Shown here piece by piece: positions 44,641 through 57,936 of a stretch of DNA of 64,000 nt. Numbering within the stretch: position 1 is the stretch's first letter; each line of letters begins with the position of its first letter. The notes below the pieces were generated by a model, which worked only from the letters and a program-made list of their open reading frames with translations, was not told the origin of the DNA and searched no databases. Location: positions 682,001 through 746,000 of the forward strand of contig NC_057385.1 in the NCBI RefSeq assembly GCF_016906535.1, in the 5' to 3' direction. The stretch comes from Rhizoctonia solani (lineage: Eukaryota > Basidiomycota > Agaricomycetes > Cantharellales > Ceratobasidiaceae). The translations under genes were made by a program, and so were the position numbers.

Positions 44641-46464
44641 TCATAACCTAATATTCGCCTTTGGACCTGTCTCTTCGCATCCCCGGCAACATGTCTTTGT
44701 AACTTTCCCGCCACCGGCGTTTGACTTATTCACTTTTCTTCGCATTTTTTTTATTAGTTGAACAATGCGTGTTGCATGTACTACTATGCTCTTCAGACTC
44801 TGTCTTTTTCTCTCTTTCTCTCGATGTAATATACTCATGCTCGTATGCGTTATGGTCATACCTAGATTCTTTCACACTCACACGCCGCGCTTAAGAATTC
44901 AAAATAATTTTAGACAATCATTTCATACGTCACCGCACTACCGGTCACCAGTCGCTAGGAAAAGCGGCGCACGCACGCACGTCGGGCTATCATCCTAATT
45001 CATCTCCAGGTGCCCTCATTTTATGGTGAAACACCCCCTATAAGTATGGTCATGGTTACACACAGCCTATTCGCTCGCTGTGCAGGAGTTTAGGCATACA
45101 GTAGTGTGGGAGTTGGGCGGACCAACGGCGCTCATTACTCTTCAGGATTTGGGGGGGAGGGGAGAGGGGGGTCTATGTCCATGCTGATCGAGTTCGGGGT
45201 CATTTCCACCGACATGTCCGGATCACATTTACCCAGTACAATGTGCGCAATACGATCGCATACCTCTTCTACTACGTAGTACCTTGGTAACGTATTACAT
45301 CTCCCCTCCTCCCCTATTTGCTCTCCTCTACCAGTGGGGTTCCCCCTTCCCCGAGTAAGCGATATATATGGTATGTACGAACCAGTAGTTTGTACTGGTT
45401 GCGTACTCCACCGCGTACACCAGTGCTGTGCACAAAAGGGACGGAGATATCCGGGCATACATGGGGGGAGGTCGCATAGCACTATGACACTTCTAGATCT
45501 ATCCCATAACGCTGATGGGGCGCACAGAGAGAGGAACAATCAGAGCGCCGCAATAGAAATACGAGAGACTGTGTATCTGAACATCTCCCAGCCTTGACCG
45601 GATCCATCATCTGGGAAAGAACCCGGTTTGAAGAGAGATCCAGAGGGTTTATTAGAGAATTTATACGCATATAGTTAGTTCCGGTGATCAGGCGTGATAG
45701 ACTATCAAGTCAGGGGGGTATATAGTAAGCAACTCGATTTCTTTTGTTCCTAGACCATAGGGTGCCTCAATTTAGCAATACCAGGCCTAAGAGTAGGGGA
45801 ACCAACGGATCTGATTTGGGTAAGATTATGGTGTTGTTGCCTTGGCGGATGGATGTGGAGAACGTTTTACCTGTTCTGGAACCAGTGTGTACATTCTTCG
45901 GCGCTGCGGACCGGACATCCCAAGGGTAGACAGCGGCCAGTTCGAGGTGTTCCCTGGGCTTGGTGTTGAAATTGTTCTACGGTGCTCGAGCCGCCGAGAG
46001 GAATGACGAGGAAACGCACCTCCTGTCGGGGTACTACCATGGTTCGTAGGCAAATTATCGGATACGTCTCGTCATGGAATTAAACTTGGCTCTCAAGGTT
46101 GGGTGTATCGGGCATACCTTCGCTCCCAACATTGATACGTGCACATTGCAACTATGCGCGTTTAAACTTTGGACATCTATTTTCAGTATCGGGCTCAGCC
46201 AGAGCGACCGCCGGTCGATTGAGTAAGACTATGTTGTTTGTCCTCGTTAAATTTGGTCAAGTCAAATGATGTCGAAGCCCCAAAACCATATGCATATTGG
46301 GTGGCAACAATAATAATCTCGTTTTTAGGTTGGGCCGTTATTGGTTACTTGTATTCGTATGATTGTTTAGGGGGTGATCTATCCATTAGTCAGCATAGTA
46401 AGTTGATCGAGCTCGTCGCCAATCTCAGCGCCATCATTGACACCACTCGTCTTTGCGTACAGCC
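44641..46464. other. Gene-poor interval between Clp1-like copy 2 and MAK10
   Basis: About 1.8 kb with no recognised gene. A minus-strand frame of 134 codons (45135-45539) ends with an acidic Pro-rich tail (SISMDIDPPLPSPPNPEE), family unknown. At about 46250-46400 a plus-strand frame without ATG reads a hydrophobic VATIIISFLGWAVIGYLYSY and ends at a good donor (CATA|GTAAGT), so it may be an orphan exon of a small membrane protein. Confidence 0.35.
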
Positions 46465-49406
46465 ATGTCAACTTTGGTCGATATCACAGAATTGCTCGAC
46501 TCTGCAACTCAAGGTGAGTGGCAACTCGGTGTTCAGCCCGAAAAAATCCAATGTCTAATTGGGCGGGAACTCTATCAATCCTCTCCTCGCGCCAGAGTTG
46601 GAATTGGGACAGGTTCTGTTTATGCCGAATTTCTCATTGTTCGATGCAATGAGCGCCATCGAGGTATGTCGCACACTGTAAACATTCCACCTTACGGTAA
46701 ACCTACCAGCTTTTCGTAGATCATGGATCCCCGAATGGACAGCGCCCTTGTACCCCCAGGGGTTGATCCTCCCGAAGTACCGTTTACGGATCCGAACGCG
46801 CCTCTGCTCGCCGAAGAGGTCTGTTGGATATTGGATCGTACAATGGCCGCAGAGGTAAGCCACCCCTCCCTCCTCCCGACGTATGAGCTGTACTGTTCGC
46901 GGAAACTTACCCCAATCCTCAAGATGGGCTGGCACAGTGGCTACGCACTCTCCCAGACGCTGTACACGTCACTTTACATACACCAAATAGCACCCGTGTC
47001 AAGTCACGGGGCGTTGCCGCAGTACTTTCCGGCGTGGAGGCAGGATCCGGCCCGGCCTATGGGGTTAGTGTCGATTGTGCTGCAGGCGGGCTTGATGGCG
47101 ATTGTCAAGACGTGTGATTGGGTATGGAGAGAGTTGAGCGGGGGAAATGTATTCGATGTGAGTGTTTTTAATTTGTTCTGGATATGGAATGTGTGGAATA
47201 ATGTTAGGATCCCTAGTTGGAGGATTTTAATGCAGACAAAGCGGATGTTTCTTTATATGAGGGAGTACAGGTTCAAACTGTCGTTGCAGAGCTCGACAAG
47301 GCGCTGGTTTGGTTGGATAGATGGTCGAGTAAGTACGGGTATGCGTTGAACCCATGGTCACTGATTTAGGATCCTCCAGCAACTGATGCGGTATGGAAAT
47401 ACGCTCTACATCATCGAATAGCTTTGCGAAAGGTGAGTTGTTAGGTCGCATAAAACCAAATATCCGAACTTAGCCAAGAGCATAGCATATACTGCTCTCG
47501 GTCTCAGTGGGTCAAAACGAGAGCTCGATTGCAGAAAGGGCGACGCATGTATCCAATGCATTGGCTAGCTATCACTCCGTACGAGCTGGCCCCGTACCTG
47601 GAACACCTCCTTCATCATCTCCGTTACATGCTGCGTTTGATCCTACAATCAATAGGAGACTCGTAGTCAGTATGCCTCTAAAGGTAGGTTTTACGGTTCC
47701 CAGCCGTAGCAGCAGCTAAGGCCCCTGCCAGGTTATTAAATTAATGCCCACGGATGATGCTTGGAAAGCTTTACAAGGGATGCTACAAGGTGTTCTAGAA
47801 ACCTGCAAGGCACTCAATTCCGTAGACTTGCTTGAGATGATGGTCTGTATTACATGTTTTATTGACAGAATATTGACCCTTCATCCAGATGCTGCTGAGG
47901 CTCCGGGCGCGGCTCCCTGCCTCTCGGAACAGAAGTGCCTACGTCCGATCACTAAATGCGGTAAGGTAGACTTATACACCGCTCGCTCCGTTAATTTATT
48001 GTTTGTTAGTCCTTGTTGATGACCAAGTTGATGCCTCCAAATCGATGGCGAAGTAGAACCAAGCCAGTAAACCCCGAGCGCCCGGTGCTTCAATTGTTCC
48101 TATCTCAACTATTGGGGCTTTCTCTGGATGACATTCGGGCTTTGAACAACTTGCCTTCCGGCATAGCGAGTCTTCCTGTATCCCCTGAAGATCTCGAGGA
48201 GAGCGCAGAACGGGTAGGTGCGATGTCCGAGTCAATCTACGTGAACGCAAATATTAATCCAATATAGCTCCTCCTCCAACACGCCTTGTGTTTGTGCCAT
48301 AATCGCCCACGGATGCGTCGGAAATTGTCTAAGAGCCTGGCTGATTGGCACGAACTGTGGGAGAATACCATTGATACGGCTCTACTGGTCAGGAAAGATG
48401 TAAGTATGAATGCTTTTAGATGGTGTAACTGCAGTCTCATTGCGTACATCCAGCCAGTACTTCAGCGACTACGCCGTTTGCCACTTGGAATACTTCATAT
48501 TAAACTGGAGAACATAATCGACTTGACGTTTGCCGGATTTGAGACCGAACTATACGGGGAAGCCGAATGGCCGTTGTTGTATTGGCATTTATCCCGGGTA
48601 CTTACCCAGCAGGTGCAGACTTTGGAGACTTTGCTACGGTTAATTGAGGCGGATGGAGGTAGGTTGTTTAATTCAAACATTTTCCAAGCTTAATTTGTGC
48701 AGAAGAATATTCATCTAGATCCTTGGGTTATATTCAATCTCAAATAATCTATACTAAGTCTTTGCGAGCACTATCTCATGGTACACTTTTGGTAAATTCC
48801 TTCACTCTCTCACCAGCTCGTTGGCTAACTCTCGGTTAAGGCATTGTTTGTGCGGCCTCCAAAGGCACTTGATGTCTTAACGTTATCAAAGCCTCCAACT
48901 GCTAACGATACACTGCTAATAGAACGACGGTTCAAATGGGCTTTTGGTTCACATTCGAGACCAACTAGGTACTAGATGAGTCGAGGCCTAATCTAGAGTC
49001 GTGGATGCAATTCGCTTTGAAGATACAAGCCTGTCGAGTGAGTGTTCGGGACCCACGTTTCTTCCCAAGTAATTAAACTCGATAATTATAGTCAGAAGAA
49101 ACGGTTCAGGAAGCATTGAAAGAATTCAAAGAGGCACGAGTTTACCTGTTAAGTTTGCTAGATAAGAGCACCTGGAAAGTGACAGGGGGATTGTGTAATC
49201 AACTCATGCAATCAGTAGTTGGCAATTTATATGGCGTATTTGATCTTAGATTGGTATTGCAGTTTTTGGCGGGATGTATAAAAGTCTGCAACACGCAAGT
49301 GTCGATTCTAGATAAGTGCAGCGATTATGATGCGGACTCTGGGAAGGATGATCCGAGTAACTGGTCATTCGAACAGAGCTCATGGTTTCCAGCTATTATT
49401 TTATAG
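46465..49406 (+). CDS. MAK10: NatC N-alpha-acetyltransferase auxiliary subunit Mak10/Naa35
   Basis: Non-catalytic subunit that anchors NatC (Naa30/Mak3) to ribosomes for acetylation of Met-hydrophobic N-termini. Exon 1 encodes MSTLVDITELLDSATQ, followed after an intron (46513-about 46591) by ELELGQVLFMPNFSLFDAMSAIE and then IMDPRMDSALVPPG, the Mak10 signature. Next come EVCWILDRTMAAE, MGWHSGYALSQTLYTSLYIHQ, SIVLQAGLMAIVKTCDWVWREL, EDFNADKADVSLYEGVQVQTVVAELDKALVWLDRW and a long helical remainder ending SFEQSSWFPAIIL. The family is clear from the first third. Exon joins in the last third (about 47.7-49.1 kb) are not fully resolved. Its stop is 63 bp from the stop of the convergent glutamate kinase. 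Confidence 0.88.
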
Positions 49407-49469
49407 TGTAATGTTTAATTACATCCAGTTAGTCGACTATAACATGTTTAGTTAATTGGACATCCTCGT

Positions 49470-51497
49470 TCATGGTGGTACCCTGATCGTTATATGTTCG
49501 ACAACATATTCTGAGTCAGCATAACCCAGTATACTCGCAATCGCCGAGCTAGACCACATTTGGAGTAAGAACAGGTAGGTGCTTTTCGATAAAGCCACTA
49601 ACCTTTTATGACCCATTACTTTAGTTATTTCTGCAGAGTTATAATTGGCTAGCCCCTGCCGACTTCTACCACCTCCCATCCGTCATTATCGCCGCTCTTA
49701 TCGTCGATTTTTTCGCGGATTCGGCCTCTGCGCTGTTAGGGGATCTATTATCCCCGGAAGTCTGAAGCTCCTCCTGGCGAGGTTCGCTAGGAGAAACCTT
49801 CCTGAAAGCGCAACTTGATCGTCCATCATATCGGGAAGCCCGGTTGGAACAGTCGCGAGTAGTAATGGGAGTCGGGTCCGGCTGAGTCTATGCCTCGAAC
49901 GGATCCTACCTCCACCACAGCTACCTTGTCTTTTCTGTTCGCCAAGACGATCGCGTCGACTTCAACGTCTGAAGGACCCCCCACCTTTCTTTTGACCATG
50001 ATCCGAACCGCCTGACCTCCAGCAAAGGCCCCACTCACTCCGAGCACCCCTGCTGGGAGGAGCCTGCCTCCACTTGAGCGACGGGAAAGAACAACATGTG
50101 CTCCAACGTCAATAATTACGAACCAGCGGGGTAGAGCGTGTGCGTAGTCCAGGATTTGAGGTCTCGTAGCGGGCTCAGGGACGGAGTAAAAAGGGTATGT
50201 GGTGGGCGGGTGGAAGTTCTTCCTTAGTAGTCATAGGCTCCCCCTCCGATTTGATTCAGGGTGAGCGGTTTTGGGGGGCAACTCTGTAGACGAGACCAAG
50301 TCCTTTCTAAGAGGTGTATGCGCAGGTGTGATTTCCCTAGCTGGCGTGCGAACCGCCGGCGTTTCTGGGGTGGACGGAGGAAGGGTAGTTGAAGGGAGGA
50401 GTGCATGGGCCGCGTCCCTAATGCGGATAGTATGGGCAGCAGTGTTGTACGCGATTATACGGAAAATCGCTGTTGGGTCCTTGGAAGACGTGATCACTGT
50501 AGCTACCCCGGCTGCAGTTGCAATTTCGGCAGCGATAAGCTTGGTTTCCATACCCCCAGTGCCTAGGCTAGAACCCAAGGTCGCAGTGCTTACTGAAGGT
50601 GAAATAAATATAATCTCACTAAAATAGTATGTGCTTGGCGTACGTACCTTGTGTACGAATCGTAGAAACGCTCTCCACTACTTCAATAGCGCGTGCAGAT
50701 GGGTCCTTTCTAGGGTTAGCAGTATACAGACTATCGACGTCGGTCAAAAGAAACAGATAATCCGCATGAAGCATAGATGAAGTTATGGCAGATAATGTAT
50801 CGTTGTCACCAAATTTAATTTCCTAAATTCATGAACATTAATCCGAGTGCTGCAGAGACATAGGAGTAGAAAATGAGACATACGCTGACAGAGATTGTGT
50901 CGTTTTCGTTAATTATAGGCACCACGCCCATAGACAGCAGCTCAGAAAGCGTATTTACTGCGTTCAAATATCGCGTCCGCTGAACATGAAAGCGATTAGA
51001 CAGACCAGTCGGTGTAATAAGGTCGGCTTACATCGGATATATCACCTCTCGTCAACAAGACCTGGGCGATAGGTTGACCCAGTTGTCCAAACAGATTGTC
51101 CCATAGGGCTATAAGCCGTCCTTGTCCAATAGCAGCAAGAGCCTATATCTTAGATCAATCAATAGATTCCACTGTCGTTCAAAGATCAGAACCCACTTGT
51201 TTACCGGATACACTTTTTGGGCGCGACGCCATGTCCATTCGCTTTAAGCCAACTCCAATAGCACCTGAGGATACTAGAACTACCCTGTGTCCTTCATTCT
51301 TGAGATTGACTACTGTTTCAACTATAGAAGATAGCAAGGACAGCAAAGGCTGGTGCGTCTTTTCGTGAACAATCGATGACGTGCCTATACATTAGTTTAA
51401 TATTAAATAAGTGTATTTATGTGAAAAACGTACCAAGTTTGATTACGATAGTCAGCGAATGGGCAGTAGATGTCGCGCGGGCTTTCCTTGAGGCCAT
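49470..51497 (-). CDS. PRO1: Glutamate 5-kinase with C-terminal PUA domain
   Basis: First step of proline synthesis: ATP-dependent phosphorylation of glutamate. N-terminus [15 protein letters not shown], then [100 protein letters not shown], and [21 protein letters not shown] 60-residue Pro/Thr-rich insertion precedes the PUA domain ([33 protein letters not shown] / [32 protein letters not shown]). The last two blocks lie in different frames: at 49653-49656 the coding strand has AGGGGCTA, where five G would give GRGLANYN. One missing base is the simplest reading. Some C-terminal introns are approximate. Confidence 0.9.
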
Positions 51498-51531
51498 GGC
51501 AATTGTGCGGGATCAAAAATGAGTTGATCAT

Positions 51532-51828
51532 TTACGTCCAGCCACGTGATCGAGTGGCTACTTTCCTACCGTCGCTACCATCACAGTCCACGCTCAGTAT
51601 CGTATTAATTATGGCAATAACTAAGTGCCATATCAGCATGAATCTGTGAGAAGAATAAAGTAGAAGAAATATCAGTAGGGTAAGGGTGACAATAAGCACT
51701 ATCAGCAGAGAAAGCCGGGCTGGGTGGAAAGTATTTAATTTGATGAAATTTCTAAAGTCATACATTCTTTCCACAAAGATATTGGGGCTGACACCTTCTT
51801 GAAAGGTATCAGATTGCGCAGTACTCAT
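51532..51828 (-). CDS. Hypothetical small membrane protein
   Basis: An open frame of 98 codons from ATG with a strongly hydrophobic stretch (RLSLLIVLIVTLTLLIFLLLY, then MLIWHLVIAIINTILSV) preceded by a soluble N-terminus MSTAQSDTFQEGVSPNIFVE. It could be a two-helix membrane protein. It ends only 35 bp upstream of the PRO1 start on the same strand, leaving almost no room for a PRO1 promoter, which argues against it. No family recognised. Confidence 0.3.
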   Translation of the reverse strand: MSTAQSDTFQEGVSPNIFVERMYDFRNFIKLNTFHPARLSLLIVLIVTLTLLIFLLLYSSHRFMLIWHLVIAIINTILSVDCDGSDGRKVATRSRGWT

Positions 51829-54800
51829 CGACTAACCTAGAAACTAGAAGTCTGCACCATAGCTCAAACATGGGACCCCAACTAGCCTGTCTGCTCCACC
51901 TTTCTTGTCTCGAAAATGGATAGCACTGGAGCTGGACAAAACCCTGATGCTCAATCAATTTCTCTGACGACCAAAATAACTTAGGCCTTGGTGAAATCAA
52001 CTGCTCGGCTAATCGCGCGCATTCAGCTTGTTCCCCGGATAAATCCAAACCGTTGCGATCTGATGCTTTGTTCAAAACCCAGGGAGTCAATTATTACTAT
52101 CCAATCCTATTGGCATCTCGTGTATAACTTGTGCACATGGAGACGAGCTTATCGGAAGGCGAATTTGGACTGAGTAAGCTCAGGCACCCATTATTTGCAG
52201 ATTGCCCCTGGAGAATATGTGCAACTTGAATGAGTAACTCATGTATGAGCAATTGCAAGGCTCAGTCGATCCACATGAATATGACTACACCTAGAGTCAT
52301 AGACTTGCTGCTCACCAGAGCTTGCTGTTTAAATTGTAAGGACGATACTACTGTCATTCTGGTAAACTCAAAGACGGGGTACTTCGAGATCTACTTTTCT
52401 TCCCACCAGATAGCCCCAACTGACGGCTGAATACGAAGCCCTCAAACTTCATACCGAGACACATGCGTGGATGGTTCAAGCAATTCAATCGGTCCTGGGA
52501 CAGACTTGAAATTGCACATAGACTAAGAGGCAGCTTCTCGCGGTCCATGCCGCATCTGGTGTCTGAAAGACCTGAACCTGAGTTGGCTCTGCTAGGAAAT
52601 TGCTGAGCTGGATCGATGACATGAGATATTATCAGGACAGAACAAACGCCCAGTTCGAGTTTTCTAAGTCCGTAATAGTTGGGATCGCCGAGATACATAG
52701 TAAAGATAGACGCGAGGTTGGTATCCAGCGACGTAATATCACAGGACTAATACAACGGTGCTATGTGCTTATGTCCCTGTGCCAAACACGACACACTAGC
52801 TCCATCCTGCCTGATGTCTCTAAAGGCCGCACGCAGTTGTACCTGGTGGACCGGACTTCTCTATTCAAACTGATCTTATGAAAGTGTACGGTACCAGCCT
52901 GTACACCAAGTGTATACAGATTCCGGTTATACTTAAACTGGGATAAATCAACCTGGAAGTGGTTTTTCGAATTTCAGTGCTGAATGAATCTTTGTGGTTC
53001 GCTGAAGTTGGTTCCATCAAAACGTGCCGCGGCTCGAAGTTCTGGCGCCCCGACGTCACGCCTGTCAATCACGTATCCAGCCACAGGTAACGCTTGAAGA
53101 TCATTCATAATAATAACGTACATCACTGTAGATCAATGGGAGACTTCAAGCTCACGAGCGTTTCCCCCTGGGTATCCAGTGTGCCTACAACTCGTATTCG
53201 CATATAAGCATATTAAAACAATAGGCGGCCATAACAAAGGGCGATATAGTATTTGGTTCACTAATACGGCCAAATAATCGAACCCCCACCAAATGAAAAC
53301 AAAGGGCCATTTTCCTGCCTTCTGATATTCTTCGAATTCTTGGGTCAGCACCCCACGCATTGCTCGGTATTTTTAATTACAGGCGAATATCAAGGACAAG
53401 GGTATATTGGTTGCGTCCAAAGCACTCAAATCAGTCTTGCGCAGTTCAAATGATCAATAGCGTGGGCACAATACCATCTGGATGGAAATGTATATGAAAT
53501 GAGGTATGGATGCTAGTTAACGTTACCAGCGATCCTCACCCCAGGTATGAATCAGTGGAGCGAGTCGGCCGAACCCCTCCATATCCTCGGTGCAGATGCA
53601 TGTGGGCGATAATGACAGGAGTACCAAAAGGTCATTGTTGCCCAAAAGCGATTACTTGATCTTGATGTGGACGATGACAAGCCTCACTGACGCATATAGT
53701 ACCTCGGCTTTGCCCACGCTGATATGTCTGAATGAATGCGGATGCATCTGTTTAGTGAACAATAGCGGTCGCCACTTGCGAACCTAGAACCTGATTTCCC
53801 AGACCGGTGGAGATCACAATTGAGGCCGGCAGTATCCAAACAACCCCTTTTGAGAATCGTTTGTATGCGTATGTCATGTGATGATGGATAAACAACTCAG
53901 TGCAGGATTAGGAATGCGCATACGTCGTGACCTAAACTGCAGGTAATCTGACATGGCTTTTTGTTTAAACACTTTTATTCGTTGGTGCTTCATAGACTAT
54001 GGCCGTAACGAAATGGTAGTTAACAGGTAGGACCAATAGTCTTACTAGTTGGTCGTAAAATGAGCTAGTCGCCGGATACAACCCCCTCCCCCCACCCAAG
54101 GAGAGACTGAGGCTCAATGAATGAATACATTGCTATATAGGAACCTGATGGATGCCTTCACATCCGTGTCTCATCATAATCAGCCTCAATTCAGGGGCTG
54201 CCGAGGTGATTTGCGCGCAAGATTAAGACGGACAGGAGGCCAAGTTTACAGTATGTTAAATTATGGATCGCACTGATAAAACTTTAAGGTAATCAAAAGC
54301 ACTAGAACCACGCGATGTACGAAGAGCCCACTAAGTGTCGATGCCCACGCATTGTTCCGAAATCAACTCGACAATCGACGGGACACGGTGAACCCCCCCA
54401 AAGTACAGAAAACTCGCACTTTTGGAGTTTACTGCGGGGGGCATGCTCTATGTTTTAATGCTAGCTGAAACGAGTTGTGTATGTGATATCCACTCGTAGC
54501 CGTGATACAATGTACGAATAACCAGTCGTCTGAACAAACCTCTATGCACACGTAGGAAGGCTCAAATTTAGGATATTTCAGGAGATTAATCCTCGTACAT
54601 ATAATTAATATCTAAAGACGATTTTTGCTCATGTCTAATTAGCAAAGTGCTATCAGTTAATGCTCGTGGTCAGCAATGTGTGTTCGCGAAATGAAGGGTG
54701 ATAGTATGTGGCTGTGCGTAAGGCACCAGGATTGACCAAATGACGCCCCTCACGTGATCAGTCATTTGGGCAGTTTTCACCAGTGGGCAATATATGTAAA
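51829..54800. other. Gene-poor region, short unassigned ORFs
   Basis: About 3 kb of lower-complexity, stop-rich DNA. Only frames of 60-115 codons occur; none shows a domain I recognise. The most protein-like is a minus frame at 53133-53360 (start MRGVLTQEFEEYQKAGKWPF, with a hydrophobic segment LAVLVNQILY). A TCACGTGA octamer lies at 54750-54757. This may be remnant or repeat-derived sequence, but no terminal repeats or transposase motifs were found. Confidence 0.35.
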
Positions 54801-56723
54801 CAGTGAAAATGGCAGCAATTGTTCACCTGGGAGTTTTCGGACAATGGGGAGAAATAGTATCAAGAGCAAACGCAAGAAGTTCAAGTCGGTATTTGTTTGT
54901 GCGCAAGGACAATAGCCAGTGATCAGAGCAATCGAGGAGAAGGCCAATTGTCTGTCCAAATTCGGCCGGCACGTGACCATTGCGTCGCCGTGTCATACAG
55001 GCTTTTTGATCGTATGGCCATGCGTTGACCTCATGCATCTCCTTGCAGGATATTAAATATGGAAGATATGGCTCCAGCAAGGCTAGATGTCCCTCCAAAA
55101 TTGAGTGCTGAAAACGTCTTTTACTAGCTCCAGCGAGCAAAAGTAGACTTTGGTATATCAAAATATTTCCTGTTCTGGCACTCGATCATTTGTGCCAGGA
55201 TGAGTGGACGACATCCTCACCTGCACTTCCTCCTCTCATACGGGCTCCAGCCTATCTCACATAATCCAAGCATATCAAGCTCTCATGCGCCATTGGCGCT
55301 GGACCTTTGTCGAGTCGCTTGGAGTCGGTGGACTATGGGTGGTGCGCCTTATTGTTCGTGCTAGGCGGTCATTGTTCTGTTGATGATCTGGATGATCAAG
55401 CCTTGGGATATATAACTGCACGTACGGATGAGCCTATGGACGGTGCTCTTTCTCCCTCGCTCATTGTAGTGTCCGCCTCCCTCGGTCGGGTCGTTCCCCG
55501 CACATACGCGCCACTACCCGTTTAGGATTAATGACTACCTTACCACCATTGCTGATGTGATGCAACTTCTTCAGATGGGCGGATGTATTTGATGGATTAA
55601 ATGGAGTGGATGTTTGATGAGCGGGTACCAAATGGGAGACATGGTTGGGTTGGACTAAGGGGAGGGTGCGGGTTGGAAGATGGATGAAGACATGGCTTTG
55701 AGGCTCTGGACCACGTCAGCAACAAAGAAGAACAGAGGTAAGCAGTTTACCTTGTACTTGATATCGCCTATGTCCTGCAAAAGAGGGGGGCCGCTAACAC
55801 ACGGAACCTAATACAGGGGACAGCAGTATAATGTATGGTCGTGGAGGAACGGCAGGCTACAAAGCAACTACCCCGACTCGTATACGCGCCTTCATCCTCG
55901 ACACCTCCCGCTCGAAGTCAGGCTCCAGCTACAAAGAGCGGCGAGATCAGGTCGCCCAAGCACCTCCGCCTCTCATCCCTCCTCTCCCTCATACCGACCA
56001 TCTCCTTTCTTTCGTACCCCCTTGAGGTTGGCCTGAGATTAGCGAGCAACTTGGTGGTGCTACCTCATCTCCAGTTCAAAGGAGCACTTGCTTCTCGCCT
56101 CGGCTCATTTGTGTTTCGACTCTCATTCATCATCTAATCCAGGCATGGCTACACCACTATCCGACTCTTCTTAGCTCGCTCCTTGGTCTGCTCGATATTC
56201 GCTGGCACTTTGTTCACAAGAGGAAGGAGCCAACCCGATTGATTACGGAACAACGGAGTGTTCAAGTCGCATCATCCACACGTCAACAAAGTCTTTGATG
56301 CGAGCCTCTTGGTTTATTCGGCGTGACGACGGTAGCGCACATCCAATCATGCGTTTGAAGCTCGAGCCCCTGTCTGGAGGTGGAACTCTCCCAAATCTGG
56401 GTTAGGAGCGCTCTCCCTTTCTCTAGCGAATTTACCGAATCGGGGTCCGGGCCAGGGACTAAGCTCTCTTGTTGGGACGATCCACGTGAGCGGAGACAGC
56501 GGAGAACCGAGGCGCTGGTTCTTAGCCAATAGGAAGCCAGAATGGAGCACTTGGCTAAACCCCGCTTCTCGTCCGATCCTATTTGCACTCGGCTTCGAGC
56601 ATCATCTGGCGTTGCCTTGTGTGCGTGAGCCTAGCTTTGGGCAAGGCAATCGACCAGCGGCTCCCAAAAGCCACGTTCTAGTCTGAAAACGCGTGGTGCT
56701 TAAAGAGGCGCGGCTCCAGAGCC
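54801..56723. other. Unassigned region upstream of Clp1-like gene
   Basis: About 1.9 kb. At 55835-56137 a plus frame with ATG reads MVVEERQATKQLPRLVYAPS... with a hydrophobic part SLLSLIPTISFLSYPLEVGL; beyond an in-frame stop and a possible acceptor (TCCAG at about 56142) it could continue as AWLHHYPTLLSSLLGLLDIR...LITEQRSVQVASSTRQQSL. This hints at an unrecognised or degenerate gene. No family could be named. Confidence 0.3.
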
Positions 56724-56864
56724 ATGAACCGCATCAACCGACTCCCAACGAGTTATCTCACAGCACTTTTAGCGAACTACCCAGCCTTTTCGTGTGCTTT
56801 CGCCCTATCATCCACAGAATCCGCCACATTTGCTTCTGGTCCTCATCCCCCAGTTTCATTCAAC

Positions 56865-57936
56865 ATGTCTCTTGCTCAACAGCGCGGCTACTCTGCTACT
56901 CACTCCTCCAGCAAATACGGAGCCCCTTCGGTCACTCCCACTAGTCGCAGGCATGGTTCTGAACAGCGCCACCGCAGCGGGGCTGGAGGTCACAATATGC
57001 GCACTCTGAGCGTCACTCTTCCTCGCGATGTCTCGGCCAACTTCGACTTCTCTGTGCCATCGCACATGGCGACTCCGCCAGCGAGCCCCCCGCGCCATTC
57101 GAGTGGACGCAAGATCGAACTTCCCCTTGCTCTCCCAGATCCTGCTTTCCCTCCAGTCGATCCCGCAGGAATTGAGTCTCTCGATCCCGAACTTCGAGGT
57201 GTTCCCGTCGAGTACGTCGCTCACAAGCTCCGGAGCATTGGTCCTGAGTAAGTCATCGTGAAATTAACCGAACGCCACAATCATGTATGCTTAATATTTA
57301 TGATCTGACAGGTTATTGAACGGGCTTGGATTTGTCACTCCACCCCAGACCGCCTACACCGCATCGAATATGCCTGCTTGGGTTGATGTACGCGTGAGCA
57401 GCCGGTTGCCCAGCATCGAATCCCTTCCGTCACACGTTCTCTGTGTCGTCAATCCTCAATCCAAGCAGCCTGGCCAACTTATCCCCGTTCATGCGCTCAT
57501 TTACGCCACACAATGCTCCAACTTCCCCAGACTCACCCGGGCAACCCCACACGTTGATGCCGCATCTAAGTGCGCACGATTGGCCGTAGTACCACTCTAT
57601 CTCCCCAGCCCTCAAACCTTCAATCTCCTCAACTCTTACCTCTACACCAAGCGCGCTGAGCGACTCCTTTCGACCCTCGCGCCTATCTCCTCCAGTGCAC
57701 TTGCTTCGATTCCCGTCGGTCATCAAGGCGCTTCGAATACGCTCTCCGCTTTGGGCCGTGCGATGGCCGAGGCCTTCCCGCTCCCAAATTTGGTCGAGCA
57801 CGCTGTAGTGGTACACGGTCTCTGGAGCAATGTCGTTACTCTCGGCATCGACGATGAAGTCCTCTGGTGGGCACTCGAGACCGCCTGGGGAATCATCACC
57901 ACCGCTATCGCACTCGCATCCGGACAACAAATTTAG
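56865..57936 (+). CDS. Clp1 (clampless)-like protein, intact copy
   Basis: Basidiomycete-specific family named after Coprinopsis Clp1, a factor downstream of the A mating-type homeodomain proteins in dikaryon (clamp) development. Two exons, 56865-57247 and 57312-57936, give 335 residues. The first ~110 residues are Ser/His/Arg/Pro-rich and probably disordered (MSLAQQRGYSATHSSSKYGA). The conserved part reads LRGVPVEYVAHKLRSIGPELL, SLPSHVLCVVNPQSKQPGQLIPVHALIYATQCSNFPRL, VPLYLPSPQTFNLLNSYLYTKRAERLLSTLAP, HAVVVHGLWSNVVTLGIDDEVLWWALETAW. An in-frame ATG at 56724 would add 47 residues of unremarkable sequence; the later ATG has the better context. Assignment to Clp1 rests on recalled family pattern, hence moderate confidence. 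Confidence 0.65.

Noticed and set aside
51809..53360. Possible multi-exon minus-strand gene across several short frames
   Set aside because: Frames could not be linked by convincing splice sites and no domain was recognised.
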